The notes beneath the pieces are model-generated. The model made no database searches, was not told where the DNA came from, and saw only the letters and a program-made list of their open reading frames with translations. This document shows positions 35,771 to 45,754 of a DNA stretch of 64,000 nucleotides, piece after piece. Positions within the stretch are counted from its first letter, which is position 1, and the number at the start of each line of letters is the position of its first letter. Source of the DNA: an uncultured Colwellia sp. (GTDB lineage Bacteria; Pseudomonadota; Gammaproteobacteria; Enterobacterales; Alteromonadaceae); contig CAJXQJ010000002.1 in the NCBI GenBank assembly GCA_913058245.1, positions 124,001 through 188,000 on the forward strand, written 5' to 3'. The position numbers were made by a program, and so were the translations under genes.

Positions 35771-36757
35771 ATGTATTGTGATAATAATTGGTTTCTTGAA
35801 CAGGATTTAGCCAAAGAAACCTTACTCATTTGGCAAGAGTTAACAAATTTAATGGCTGAGCTTTGTCAAACGCCAGCCGGATTTATAGTGCAGATGACAA
35901 AAGATGGCTATCAAATCGTTATTGCCAATCAAGCCAAAGAAAACCCTTTACCTGCAGGTTTGGTCATTGCTGCAGACACCCATATTTTTTGCCGAAAAGT
36001 TGTCGAAGAAAACAAACCTTTATATGTAAAAAATGCGACACAACTTAAAGAGTGGCAAACCAGCCCTGAGGTTGCCGAATATGAATTTAACTCCTATTTA
36101 GGCTTTCCAATCACTTGGCCTAACGGCAAAATGTTCGGCACAATATGTATTGTTGATTACCAAATAACACAATATGACGACAGATATTTTCGTTTACTAG
36201 AACACTTTAAATTGATGGTGGAAAGAGAATTAAAATTACTAGAGAAAAATTTAACCGTAGAGCATTTGTCTTTACATGACGATTTAACGGGTTTACTCAA
36301 TCGACGAGGATTAAAAAGTAAAATCAGTGAACATATTAAACTTGCCAATCGACACAATGAGGATATCGCGGTTTGTTACTACGACTTAGATGAATTAAAG
36401 AAGATCAACGATAACTATGGCCACGAAATGGGTGATAATGTCATCAAAACATTTGCACATGCATTAGAAGAAAGTCTCAGAACAACCGACATCACAGCAC
36501 GCTTTGGCGGCGATGAATTTATTGCCGTGATCTGTATAGAGCATACAAATGAATTAGCTAGAATAAATAACCGTTTACAAAGCTTACTAAGTAATAGCAA
36601 GTTAAAAATCGATATTAATTACAGCATTGGTAAAGTCATCATCAATAATAAATCATTATTAAATATCGATATTGAAAAAACCATTTGTCAGGCAGATAAA
36701 CTTATGTACGAAAATAAACGTTCAAAGTATTCGGATTCAAGGTACTCGAATGGCTAA
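35771..36757 (+). CDS. GAF-GGDEF diguanylate cyclase
   Basis: A 328-residue protein. An N-terminal GAF domain (about 20-155, including NSYLGFPITWPNGKMFGTICIVD) is joined by a helix (LMVERELKLLEKN) to a GGDEF domain (about 168-320). The signature is intact at 246-250 (ARFGGDEFIAV), with an RTTD inhibitory site. It differs in its GAF part from the preceding cyclase, so the two probably answer different signals while making the same product. AGGGTG lies 9 bp before the ATG. A 184-bp gap separates the genes, so separate promoters are possible. Confidence 0.9.
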   Translation: MYCDNNWFLEQDLAKETLLIWQELTNLMAELCQTPAGFIVQMTKDGYQIVIANQAKENPLPAGLVIAADTHIFCRKVVEENKPLYVKNATQLKEWQTSPEVAEYEFNSYLGFPITWPNGKMFGTICIVDYQITQYDDRYFRLLEHFKLMVERELKLLEKNLTVEHLSLHDDLTGLLNRRGLKSKISEHIKLANRHNEDIAVCYYDLDELKKINDNYGHEMGDNVIKTFAHALEESLRTTDITARFGGDEFIAVICIEHTNELARINNRLQSLLSNSKLKIDINYSIGKVIINNKSLLNIDIEKTICQADKLMYENKRSKYSDSRYSNG

Positions 36758-36834
36758 GTATTATCCTCTTTACGACTTAAAGCAGTATTTTGTGCTACTA
36801 AAATAAAAGTAACGCATAGGACAATTCATAGCAA

Positions 36835-37773
36835 TTAATATAACGAATCAAAGTTAGGAATATTATTTTCCCAAATCGGTTTTTCTTTACCAATATACTG
36901 ACGAACAGCGTCGAAGAACAAACGTGTTCTTACGGGAAGGTCTCGGTGTGGATAGATCGCATACATAGCACTGTAGTCAGACAGCTTTACATCTGTTAAT
37001 ACTGGTACTAACCGACCTTCTTTTACTTCTTCACCAACAATAAATGCAGGAACCACCACCATAGCCGTACCTGAAAGCGCCTTTAATATTAACACTTCCG
37101 CATCGTTTGCTCTAAAAACACTTTTAATGGCTTGTTCTGTTGCTTCCCCATGTTCATTGAGATAATTAATGCTATTGACGCGAATAGAGCTACTTGCATA
37201 ACTTGCCATAGGCAATACAGCAAGTTCTTCAATTGTTTGAGGTTTACCATAGGTTTCAATAAACTCAGGCGAAGCTAGCGCAACAAATCTATTGCTAGCA
37301 ATTTTACGGGCAATTAATGTAGAGTCTTTTGGCTCACCAACACGAAAAGCCAAATCAATGCCTTCTCCAACAATATCAACAACACGATCCTCAAGCAGTA
37401 ATTCTATCTCAACCTGAGGAAAGCGTTTTTGAAAATCATTGATCACCGGCTGCAAGTAACGCTTAGCGATAATATTTGGCGATGTTATTTTTAAGGTACC
37501 ACGCGGCTCTTGGTGGTAGTTTTCAGCTAACCTCACCGTATCATTTAATAACTCTCTCAGCTCTGCAGCTTTTTTAACCATTTCTGCGCCAGCAGCAGTT
37601 AATGAAAAAGACCGCGTAGTTCTATTTAATAGTCGTACACCAAGCTCATCTTCTAGTTTGCGAATTTGCTTAGAAATCACTGAACGATCTATGTTTTTAC
37701 TTTCAGCGGCCTTTGCATACGAACCACGCTCAACAACATCTAACAACAATAATAAGCGACTTGTTGTGTCCAT
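36835..37773 (-). CDS. LysR family transcriptional regulator
   Basis: A 312-residue protein with the LysR winged helix at about 3-62 (SYAKAAESKNIDRSVISKQIRKLEDELGVRLLNRTTRSFSLT spread over residues 18-60) and a two-lobed effector domain (about 88-300). It belongs to the broad group with LRVGEPKDSTLIARK-type effector sequences. A second ATG at 37773 is preferred, because AGAG directly abuts the first. It is divergent from a complete RND efflux operon across 119 bp, which makes it the likely regulator of that pump. The inducer is unknown. Confidence 0.88.
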   Translation of the reverse strand: MDTTSRLLLLLDVVERGSYAKAAESKNIDRSVISKQIRKLEDELGVRLLNRTTRSFSLTAAGAEMVKKAAELRELLNDTVRLAENYHQEPRGTLKITSPNIIAKRYLQPVINDFQKRFPQVEIELLLEDRVVDIVGEGIDLAFRVGEPKDSTLIARKIASNRFVALASPEFIETYGKPQTIEELAVLPMASYASSSIRVNSINYLNEHGEATEQAIKSVFRANDAEVLILKALSGTAMVVVPAFIVGEEVKEGRLVPVLTDVKLSDYSAMYAIYPHRDLPVRTRLFFDAVRQYIGKEKPIWENNIPNFDSLY

Positions 37774-37892
37774 AATGATCATCTCTAAACTTTTATTGAT
37801 GCAATTTTGGCACTAATGAAAGTAAAAATATACTATTTTTATCAACATACAATTTGCGTATCATCTCGTTCATAATTTCGAGGAGTACCATT

Positions 37893-39062
37893 ATGAGCAA
37901 AACTTTTATTCTTGCTGCCATTGCAACATTAAGCATAGTCGTTAGCGGCTGCACAGAGCAGACACCAAGCGTCGCAATGCAACAACCACTACAACCCATT
38001 GATGTTGCTAAAGTATTAGTTAAACCCGTGCAGAAATGGCATGTATACACTAGCCGATTAGAATCCCCTGAAGAGGTTGCTCTAATGCCGCGTGTTTCAG
38101 GTGTCATTGATCATATTAGTTTCAAAGAAGGTGATAAAGTTAAGCAAGGGGATTTACTCTTTCAATTAGATAAGCGCCCATTCGCCGCTGTTGTTGCGAG
38201 TTTAGAAGCACAAATATTAAGTGCAAAAGCAGCGTTAAGCCAAGCTAATAGCGAGGCTAAACGTGCAATGCGCCTAACTGAGCGTAAAGCAATTTCAACA
38301 GAACAAGCTGAATCGAGAACATCAACATTAAGACAACGTGAAGCCCAGTTAGCCGCATTACAAGCACAACTGACTTCTGCGAAATTAAATTTGGAGTACG
38401 CCTCAGTACGCTCGCCAATTGACGGCATTATTTCTAACGCCAATATTACCCGTGGCAATAATGTGCTTGCCGGACAAAGTGTACTGACCTCAATTGTTTC
38501 AAATCACGAAATGTATGCTTATTTCGATATTGATGAACGTACGTGGAATAGCTCATTTGCTAATGTTACGGCCAAAAGCCAGCAGCAAGTTGTGATGCAG
38601 AAAGTTGGTCAGAAAAACTTTCCTATTAACGGCCATATCAATTTTATTGATAACCAGATTAACCCTGCGACTGGAACAATAAGAGTTCGCGCAGTTTTTG
38701 AAGAACATGATAACCAGTTACGTTCAGGTGCTTTCGCACGTATTAAGCTTGCTGCATCAAACATTTCAGAACAGGTTATTATACCTGAACGTGCTATTGG
38801 TACTGACTTGAAAAATCGCTTTGTTTTAACGGTTGATAAAAACAATGTACTCGCCTATCGGCTAGTAGAGCTAGGTGAACGTTATGGAAAATTACGCGCT
38901 ATTACTAGTGGTTTAGAGGCAGGCGATGTTATTGCCGTTAATGGCCCAGCCCGTGTTGGTCCTGGCATGCCAATAAAGCCAAATACAGTATCTATCAATA
39001 CCACAGATGTTGCCTTCACAATTTCAACATTAAACACCAACAATCTTGTTGCGAAAAACTAA
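37893..39062 (+). CDS. RND efflux pump periplasmic adaptor (MFP), lipoprotein
   Basis: A 389-residue AcrA/MexA-type adaptor. The lipoprotein signal (SIVVSGC, Cys20) anchors it in the inner membrane. A first barrel-sandwich half (PRVSGVIDHISFKEGDKVKQGDLLFQLD), a coiled-coil hairpin (about 100-165, repeated heptads SAKAALSQANSEAKRA), the second lipoyl half (VRSPIDGIISNANITRGN) and a beta-barrel domain follow. AGGAG lies 7 bp before the ATG; the earlier TTG frame start is rejected. It is first in the operon adaptor-pump-outer-membrane factor. Confidence 0.94.
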   Translation: MSKTFILAAIATLSIVVSGCTEQTPSVAMQQPLQPIDVAKVLVKPVQKWHVYTSRLESPEEVALMPRVSGVIDHISFKEGDKVKQGDLLFQLDKRPFAAVVASLEAQILSAKAALSQANSEAKRAMRLTERKAISTEQAESRTSTLRQREAQLAALQAQLTSAKLNLEYASVRSPIDGIISNANITRGNNVLAGQSVLTSIVSNHEMYAYFDIDERTWNSSFANVTAKSQQQVVMQKVGQKNFPINGHINFIDNQINPATGTIRVRAVFEEHDNQLRSGAFARIKLAASNISEQVIIPERAIGTDLKNRFVLTVDKNNVLAYRLVELGERYGKLRAITSGLEAGDVIAVNGPARVGPGMPIKPNTVSINTTDVAFTISTLNTNNLVAKN

Positions 39063-39071
39063 GGGCAGATT

Positions 39072-42000
39072 ATGAATTTTTCTCATTTTTTTATTCAGCG
39101 GCCAATTTTCGCGGCAGTACTATCACTGATAATATTAATTGGCGGTGGGATTTCTTTATTCCAACTGCCTGTAAGTGAATACCCTGAAGTTGTACCGCCA
39201 ACAGTTGTGGTAACTGCAAGTTACCCTGGTGCAAATCCAAAAGTAATTGCGCAAACAGTTGCCACACCGCTTGAGCAAGAAATTAACGGTACCGAAAACA
39301 TGCTTTATATGTTCTCGCAAGCAACCAGTGACGGACGTATGACGTTAACCGTTACATTTGCTTTAGGTACAGACTTAGACCGCGCGCAAGTACAGGTGCA
39401 AAACCGTGTTAACAGCGCTTTACCGCGCTTACCACAAGAAGTACAACGTTTAGGTGTGGTGGCTGAAAAATCTTCTCCTGACTTAACTATGGTTGTGCAT
39501 TTATTCTCACCAGAAAAAACACACGACACTGCCTACTTATCAAATTACGCTGACTTATATATTAAAGATCAAATTGCTCGTTTATCAGGTGTTGGTGATG
39601 TACAACTATTTGGTGGCGGCCAGTATTCAATGCGTGTTTGGTTAAACCCTGACGCTATGGCAGCACGTGAATTAACCGCAAGCGATGTTGTGAATGCATT
39701 ACGTGCTCAAAACCAACAAGTTGCCGCTGGTAGCTTAGGCGCACAACCTGCATCAAACGATAGTCAATTCCAAGTACTACTGAATGTTAAAGGTCGTTTA
39801 GACAGCATAGAAGAATTTGAACAAGTTATTATTAAAGTAGGCGAGCAAGGACAATTAATTCGACTTAAAGACATAGCGCGCACTGAGCTTGGCCAAAATA
39901 GCTATGCTTTACGCGCAATGTTAGACGGTCAACCAGCGCTAGCAATGCCAGTTTTCCAACGCCCAGGTTCAAACGCTATTGAATTATCAGATCAAGTACG
40001 TGAAACCATGGCACGGTTGTCAAAAAACTTCCCGTCAGGTGTTGAATACGACATTGTTTACGACCCAACTGTTTTTGTTCGCGATTCAATTGATGCCGTT
40101 ATTACTACGTTATTAGAAGCAATCGCTCTTGTTGTTATTGTTGTCGTACTATTTTTACAAACATGGCGCGCATCAATTATTCCATTAATTGCTGTTCCTG
40201 TATCACTTATTGGTACCTTTGCGGTAATGCAATGGTTAGGTGTTTCAATCAATACCTTATCTCTCTTTGGCTTAGTACTCGCCATTGGTATTGTTGTTGA
40301 CGACGCCATTGTGGTTGTTGAAAATGTTGAACGTAATATTGAAAATGGCTTATCACCTATCGAGGCAACACGTGTTGCCATGACCGAGGTCACCGGCCCT
40401 ATTATCGCGATTGCCTTAGTGTTATTAGCGGTATTTATTCCAACCGCTTTTATTAGTGGTTTGTCAGGCCAATTTTATAAGCAATTCGCCTTAACAATTA
40501 CTATTTCAACGGTCATATCAGCATTTAATTCGCTAACATTATCGCCGGCATTATCGGCATTATTATTAAAATCTCATGACAGTAAACCTGATGCATTAAC
40601 ACGTTTTTTAAATGCTATATTTGGTCGTTGGTTATTTACCCCATTTAACCGCTTATTTGACCGTGGTGCACAAGGTTACCAAAAACTTGTACAAAAACTT
40701 ATTCGTATGAGTATTGTTGTTGGTATTGCCTATGTAGCCTTAGTGGGCGGCACAGTTAAGTTATTTGATGCTGTACCGGGTGGTTTCATTCCAGCACAAG
40801 ATAAACAGTATTTGGTGGCAATTGCCCAACTACCTGACGCCGCAAGTTTAGATCGTACGCAAGAAGTTGTACAAAGTATGGAAAGCATTGCTCACACTAT
40901 CGAAGGTGTTGCACATACCGTTGCATTTCCAGGTTTGTCAGTAAATGGCTTTACTAACAGTCCTAACAGCGCCATTGTTTTTGTTACTTTAGATGCGTTT
41001 GAAAAGCGAAAAACAGCGAACTTGTCAGCCATGGCAATAGCAGGCCAACTTAACCAAAGATTTATGGCTATTGATGCCGCGTTTGTTGCAGTATTTCCGC
41101 CACCGCCAATTCAAGGTTTAGGCACAACGGGTGGCTTCAAGTTACAAATAGAAGATCGTGACAACCAAGGCTTTGAAGCATTATTTAATAGCTTACAAAA
41201 TGTTATTGCTAAAGCGCAGCAAGACCCAGCCCTAGTAGGGTTATATTCAAGCTTTCGAATTCAAACACCACAAATGGATATTGATATTGACCGTGAACAA
41301 GCCCTTATTCAGGGAATTCCATTAGAAGAAGTATTTGATGCCCTACAAATTTACTTAGGCTCAATATATGTTAATGACTTTAATATGTTTGGTAGAACTT
41401 ATCAGGTGAATGCACAAGCAGACGCAGAATATCGTAAAGATCCTGAGCAAATACTAAACTTAAAAGTTAGAAACCGACTTGGCAACATGGTGCCATTAGG
41501 CTCAGTACTAACAGTTACGCCTACCACAGGGCCAGATCGAGTAATGCACTACAATGGTTACCCAAGTGCAGAGTTAAACGGTAGCCCTGCCCCAGGTTAT
41601 AGTTCTGTTCAGGCACAAAATGCTATTGAGTTAATTCTTGCGGATACATTACCGCAAGGCATTGACTATGAATGGACCGACGTTACCTTCCAGCAAATTA
41701 TTGCCGGAAACACTATGGTTTACGTATTCCCATTAGTGGTGTTGTTAGTCTTTATGGTACTTGCTGCACAATATGAGAGCTTACGATTACCGTTAGCGAT
41801 CATCTTAATTGTACCTATGACAATATTTTCAGCCTTATTGGGTGTTTGGTATGTTGGCTCAGACAATAATATTTTCACGCAAATTGCGCTTATTGTGCTT
41901 GTTGCACTTGCCTCAAAAAACGCCATTTTAATGGTTGAATTTGCTAAAGACCAAAACCAGCAAGGGTTATCACATTTAGAAGCCATAATTGCCGCTTGTC

Positions 42001-42218
42001 GTATGCGCTTACGCCCAATATTGATGACATCTATTGCGTTTACTGCTGGTGTGGTGCCACTTGTTCTTGCCACAGGTGCAGGTGCTGAAATGCGCCATGC
42101 TATGGGTAATGCGGTATTTTCAGGCATGATCGGTGTAACAGTATTCGGTCTATTATTTACACCAGTATTTTACATGTTAGTGACCTCTGATAAACCAACA
42201 AGCGAAGAAATTAAATAA
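39072..42218 (+). CDS. RND multidrug efflux permease (AcrB/MexB-like, HAE1 family)
   Basis: A 1048-residue inner-membrane pump, the usual HAE1 length. It has 12 helices and two large periplasmic loops. The start FFIQRPIFAAVLSLIILIGGG is typical, and the proton-relay pair is intact in helix 4 (GIVVDDAIVVVEN), with the matching lysine region VALASKNAILMVEFAKD in helix 10. The porter-domain motif PEVVPPTVVVTASYPGA is present. It expels drugs, detergents or metabolites with protons. It lies 9 bp after the adaptor and 1 bp before the outer-membrane factor. Confidence 0.96.
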   Translation: MNFSHFFIQRPIFAAVLSLIILIGGGISLFQLPVSEYPEVVPPTVVVTASYPGANPKVIAQTVATPLEQEINGTENMLYMFSQATSDGRMTLTVTFALGTDLDRAQVQVQNRVNSALPRLPQEVQRLGVVAEKSSPDLTMVVHLFSPEKTHDTAYLSNYADLYIKDQIARLSGVGDVQLFGGGQYSMRVWLNPDAMAARELTASDVVNALRAQNQQVAAGSLGAQPASNDSQFQVLLNVKGRLDSIEEFEQVIIKVGEQGQLIRLKDIARTELGQNSYALRAMLDGQPALAMPVFQRPGSNAIELSDQVRETMARLSKNFPSGVEYDIVYDPTVFVRDSIDAVITTLLEAIALVVIVVVLFLQTWRASIIPLIAVPVSLIGTFAVMQWLGVSINTLSLFGLVLAIGIVVDDAIVVVENVERNIENGLSPIEATRVAMTEVTGPIIAIALVLLAVFIPTAFISGLSGQFYKQFALTITISTVISAFNSLTLSPALSALLLKSHDSKPDALTRFLNAIFGRWLFTPFNRLFDRGAQGYQKLVQKLIRMSIVVGIAYVALVGGTVKLFDAVPGGFIPAQDKQYLVAIAQLPDAASLDRTQEVVQSMESIAHTIEGVAHTVAFPGLSVNGFTNSPNSAIVFVTLDAFEKRKTANLSAMAIAGQLNQRFMAIDAAFVAVFPPPPIQGLGTTGGFKLQIEDRDNQGFEALFNSLQNVIAKAQQDPALVGLYSSFRIQTPQMDIDIDREQALIQGIPLEEVFDALQIYLGSIYVNDFNMFGRTYQVNAQADAEYRKDPEQILNLKVRNRLGNMVPLGSVLTVTPTTGPDRVMHYNGYPSAELNGSPAPGYSSVQAQNAIELILADTLPQGIDYEWTDVTFQQIIAGNTMVYVFPLVVLLVFMVLAAQYESLRLPLAIILIVPMTIFSALLGVWYVGSDNNIFTQIALIVLVALASKNAILMVEFAKDQNQQGLSHLEAIIAACRMRLRPILMTSIAFTAGVVPLVLATGAGAEMRHAMGNAVFSGMIGVTVFGLLFTPVFYMLVTSDKPTSEEIK

Positions 42219-42219
42219 T

Positions 42220-43623
42220 ATGAAAACGTTATTTCAAGGCTCAACTGCGATTAAGTACACAATGCAAGCAGCACTATTTACAACCTTATTATCAGGGTGT
42301 GCGGCAGGCATAGATGAGCAAAAACATCAGCAACAACTGCATACCTTTATCAATCAAATTGAGCTACCAACTAAGATAGCACAAGGAGATGAGGTAAACT
42401 GGTGGCAACAGCTAAACTCAAGTCAGCTTAACCAATTAGTTGCTGATGCACTAAGCATGAATCACGACTTGAAGACTAGTCAATTACAGTTACAAAGCAC
42501 CATTGCGAGACTTGGCGCACAAAAAGCACAATTTCTCCCTCAAGGTGACTTGTCGGTCAATGCCAGTAGAAATAGTTTGACTGATAATATAAGCAATCAA
42601 TCCAATGCGAACATTGCTGTAAATTGGCAGCTTGACTTATTTGGGCGAATCAGTGCCTTAGTTGATGCTGCTGCGGCATCAACAATGAGCCAAGCTGAAC
42701 AACTGCGATTATTAAAAATAGAAGTTATTTCTGGCGTTGTTAATCGTTTTGTTAGTTACCAAGGTAACCGACAGAAACAAGACATTATTAACCAACAAAT
42801 AATCGCGTTAGAAAAAAGTATTTCGGTGTTAACTGCACAAGTTGAGGAAGGTGAAGCCAATGAGCTTGATCTAAACAGAACTCGCGCACAATTAGCCCAG
42901 CAACGTAGCATTTTGCCAGAAGTGGAATATTTACTGTATCGAGATTTATCAACACTTGCTCTGCTAACTGGACGAGTTAGCAGTAAGCTTAACCTAAAAA
43001 CTGAACAAGGCTTTATTGATACACCGCTGACGATAATATTACAGGCAGCAAATAATGCGATAGCTTTACGCCCAGATATTAGCGAAGCCTTATATGAATT
43101 TAGCCAAGCACACTCGTTAAGCATTGCCGCCAGCCGCGCTTTGTTACCTGATATTAGCATCTCGGCATTTAGCGGCGTGTTAGCAACAAATTCAGCCAAG
43201 TTATCTAACACCACTCAACAATGGCAAGTTGCACCGCAAATACAGTGGTCGCTATTAAGTTATCCCGCGTTATTAGCACAACGTGACGCACAACAACTAT
43301 TAAGCGAAGCCGCTTATAGTGATTATCAACAAGTGGTGCTTGGGGCTATCAGTGAAAGTGAGCTCGCTTTACATTTACTCGCTAAAGAACAACAGAAAAA
43401 ACAACATGCACAACAACGTTATTTTTATGCCAATAAAGCATTTTTGCAGGCCGAAGCGATGTATCAAGAAGGGCAAATTCCTTACTTATCCTTGTTAGAT
43501 GCACGTCAGGATGTTTTAATGGCGCAGGAAAATGTTGTCAACTCTGCCACCGAATCTTTACATGCAAAAGTAGCTACTTATCATGCATTTAATGGTCGAT
43601 GGAGCTATGCTTTAACCCGTTAA
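42220..43623 (+). CDS. Outer-membrane efflux lipoprotein (TolC/OprM family)
   Basis: A 467-residue NodT-type outer-membrane factor. The lipoprotein signal ends at Cys27 (LLSGC). Two TolC-like repeats are visible with long helices (LKTSQLQLQSTIARLGAQKAQFLP in the first, LSEAAYSDYQQVVLGAISESELAL in the second), a barrel segment NWQLDLFGRISALVDAA, and its counterpart QWSLLSYPALLAQRDA. It completes the tripartite pump, its ATG starting 2 bp after the permease stop. It may also serve the second RND pump downstream, which has none. Confidence 0.93.
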   Translation: MKTLFQGSTAIKYTMQAALFTTLLSGCAAGIDEQKHQQQLHTFINQIELPTKIAQGDEVNWWQQLNSSQLNQLVADALSMNHDLKTSQLQLQSTIARLGAQKAQFLPQGDLSVNASRNSLTDNISNQSNANIAVNWQLDLFGRISALVDAAAASTMSQAEQLRLLKIEVISGVVNRFVSYQGNRQKQDIINQQIIALEKSISVLTAQVEEGEANELDLNRTRAQLAQQRSILPEVEYLLYRDLSTLALLTGRVSSKLNLKTEQGFIDTPLTIILQAANNAIALRPDISEALYEFSQAHSLSIAASRALLPDISISAFSGVLATNSAKLSNTTQQWQVAPQIQWSLLSYPALLAQRDAQQLLSEAAYSDYQQVVLGAISESELALHLLAKEQQKKQHAQQRYFYANKAFLQAEAMYQEGQIPYLSLLDARQDVLMAQENVVNSATESLHAKVATYHAFNGRWSYALTR

Positions 43624-43637
43624 TCTTGAGTTTATTT

Positions 43638-44666
43638 ATGAAAGCAACTGATACTGCCAAACACACAACACTACCAGAGAACATGCGAGCCATTGTTTTA
43701 ATGGCTCCAAATGAACAAATGCTACTAGGCGATATGACTATAAATTTGCCTGAGTGTCAGCATAATGAGTTGTTGGTTAAGGTTGAATATGTTGGCTTAA
43801 ACCCGCTTGACGCACAATATGCAAAAGCAGGTTTTCCGCAATGGCAGTATCCGCACGTACTTGGTTTAGATGCTGTCGGCACTGTCGTGCAAGCGCCAAA
43901 AGGAGTTTTCCCTAATGTTGGCAGCCGCGTTATGTGGCATGCCAGCCTTGACGAACAAGGCGTTCTAAGTGAATATGCTAAAGTAGCAAACTATGCAGTA
44001 ACCATAGTGCCTGATGGCGTTGAACCACAACAAGCCGCCGCACTGCCATGCGCAGGAATGTCGGCATTAATTGCCCTAAATAAGTTACAAATTTCTGAAG
44101 GTGATAGCGTTTTTATTGAAGCTGGGGCTGGTGCCGTTGGCCAATTCGCGATTCAATTTGCCAAACAACGTGGTGCTGATGTTTTCACTACCGCATCGAA
44201 AACTCATCACAAATTTTTAAAATGTTTAGGTGCCGACTTTGTATTCGATTACCAAGACAAAAAGCTTTGTGAAAAAATTTACCGTGAATTGGGGCCGCAA
44301 GGCTTCGACGCAGTAATAGATACCATTGGTGGTAGCAATACTGCCCGTAATATTGAATTAATGCGCTTTTGCGGCCGTATCGCCTGCTTACAACCTTTGC
44401 CTGAGCTTGAACCAACCTTATTATTTAAAAAAGCCCCCAATATAAGTATTGTTTCATTAGGAGGTGCTTGGCTTGCCAATAGTTTGTGTGCTCAGCAGCA
44501 TATGGGTTTTATGAGTAACTTATTACTTGAAAGCGTTGCCAATAGCAGTATTCAGGTACCAACAATTAAACTTATTAAGTTTTCTGCAAACCAGGTGGCA
44601 AGTGCTTTAAATATGCAATTAGCGGGCGGCTTTTCTGGTAAGCAAGTCGTTAAAGTCGCTAGCTAA
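43638..44666 (+). CDS. Zinc-independent alcohol dehydrogenase family (MDR/quinone oxidoreductase-like)
   Basis: A 342-residue medium-chain dehydrogenase/reductase. The GroES-like domain (about 15-130, YVGLNPLDAQYAKAGFPQWQYPHVLGLDAVGTV) has NPLD in place of the catalytic Cys of zinc enzymes. The Rossmann domain shows GDSVFIEAGAGAVGQFAIQFAKQRGADV, with an AGAGAVG nucleotide loop. It probably reduces quinones or activated alkenes with NADPH. The frame extends back into the outer-membrane-factor gene to 43599, but the ATG at 43638 is preferred. It lies 14 bp after the efflux operon and may be its fourth gene. Confidence 0.85.
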   Translation: MKATDTAKHTTLPENMRAIVLMAPNEQMLLGDMTINLPECQHNELLVKVEYVGLNPLDAQYAKAGFPQWQYPHVLGLDAVGTVVQAPKGVFPNVGSRVMWHASLDEQGVLSEYAKVANYAVTIVPDGVEPQQAAALPCAGMSALIALNKLQISEGDSVFIEAGAGAVGQFAIQFAKQRGADVFTTASKTHHKFLKCLGADFVFDYQDKKLCEKIYRELGPQGFDAVIDTIGGSNTARNIELMRFCGRIACLQPLPELEPTLLFKKAPNISIVSLGGAWLANSLCAQQHMGFMSNLLLESVANSSIQVPTIKLIKFSANQVASALNMQLAGGFSGKQVVKVAS

Positions 44667-44739
44667 GCCAAGTTATTTGACCTTTGCACTAAGGCATTGA
44701 ATAAGAAAAATACCAAAACTGAACACAGACCTTAAACAA

Positions 44740-44770
44740 AAACAGGTAACAGCAAAACTATTACCTGTTT
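44740..44770. terminator. Bidirectional terminator between MDR and nitroreductase genes
   Basis: A perfect 10-bp stem (AAACAGGTAA with TTACCTGTTT) and an 11-nt loop. The minus-strand tail TTTTTGTTT is the stronger. Confidence 0.75.
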
Positions 44771-44816
44771 AGTTTCACATCAAAGAAATGATCACAAACG
44801 TAAACTAAAAAGTTAT

Positions 44817-45473
44817 TTATAGAACCTGTAGTACCGTTTCGCTGGCAAGACGAGATTTTGGTAAGCTAGCGTTATAGTCTTCATCGGTATGGTGGTAACC
44901 AATCGCTAACGCCACATCACATTGGTACCCTGCTAGCTCTTGCTCAAATACTTGACCGATTAACTCGCTATCAACCCCTTCCATTGTCGTTGAATCAATG
45001 CCCAAGCGCGCTAAGGTGTGTAGCGTATTGCCTAACGCTAAATAGGTTTGCGCTCTTGTCCATGCTGAGGTGTCACCATTTTCATCGGTATTTAATTCAG
45101 CAAAGGCAAAGCCAGCAAATGCTTGCTCACGGTTCTCCGGCGCAGTACGACCATCAACAATGCCTTTATCAACCACTTTTGCATAATCACCTCTGGTATA
45201 TTTAGGATTATAAGCAAATAAAATAATATGCGACGCAGCTTTAACATGAGGCTGGTTAAATTGATGCTTATTGACAAACGTTTCATGCATGCGTTGTTTC
45301 GCCTCATCACTTTCAATGACGATAAATTTCCAGGGTTGCGAGTTTATTGATGAAGCTGATAAGCGCATTGCTTCATATATCACCTCAAGCTCCGCTTGTG
45401 GGACACGCTTTGATTGATCATAACGTTTAGCGGTATAACGTTGTTCTAAATCGGCGATAATAGGATGAGTCAT
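44817..45473 (-). CDS. Oxygen-insensitive NAD(P)H nitroreductase-like flavoprotein (NfsB-like)
   Basis: A 218-residue FMN-dependent nitroreductase family protein. RYTAKRYD near the start and LSASSINSQPWKFIVIES carry the phosphate- and flavin-binding residues, and LGIDSTTMEGVD with ALAIGYHHTDED closes the FMN site. Members reduce nitroaromatics, quinones or flavins with NAD(P)H. GGAG 6 bp before the ATG at 45473 decides the start over the ATG seven codons earlier. It is convergent with the MDR gene; both could be part of a response to quinone or nitro compounds that the RND pump also exports. Confidence 0.9.
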   Translation of the reverse strand: MTHPIIADLEQRYTAKRYDQSKRVPQAELEVIYEAMRLSASSINSQPWKFIVIESDEAKQRMHETFVNKHQFNQPHVKAASHIILFAYNPKYTRGDYAKVVDKGIVDGRTAPENREQAFAGFAFAELNTDENGDTSAWTRAQTYLALGNTLHTLARLGIDSTTMEGVDSELIGQVFEQELAGYQCDVALAIGYHHTDEDYNASLPKSRLASETVLQVL

Positions 45474-45754
45474 GATAATCTCCAAAGTATTCATTTTAGC
45501 TCTGCACTAAAGGTGTGCGATTGGGCGGTATTTTAAGGCAATCAATACTAATGAAAAAGGCAGTATCATTTGAATAATTATCAAATATAAGTTGATAATG
45601 CTTTTATTGATCGAAATCAGTAATGCAATCAAAACGATGGCTAATACTCACTCACAAAGCACTAGTTATCAGCATAGTTAATATGTCACCAGGGAATTCC
45701 CTATCCTTTCTCCGATTATTAACATACGTTATTTAAACACTAAAAAGTAAAGTG

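Noticed and set aside
37854-37892. Upstream TTG start for the first RND adaptor
   Set aside because: AGGAG before the ATG at 37893 and the lipoprotein signal position show that the later start is right.
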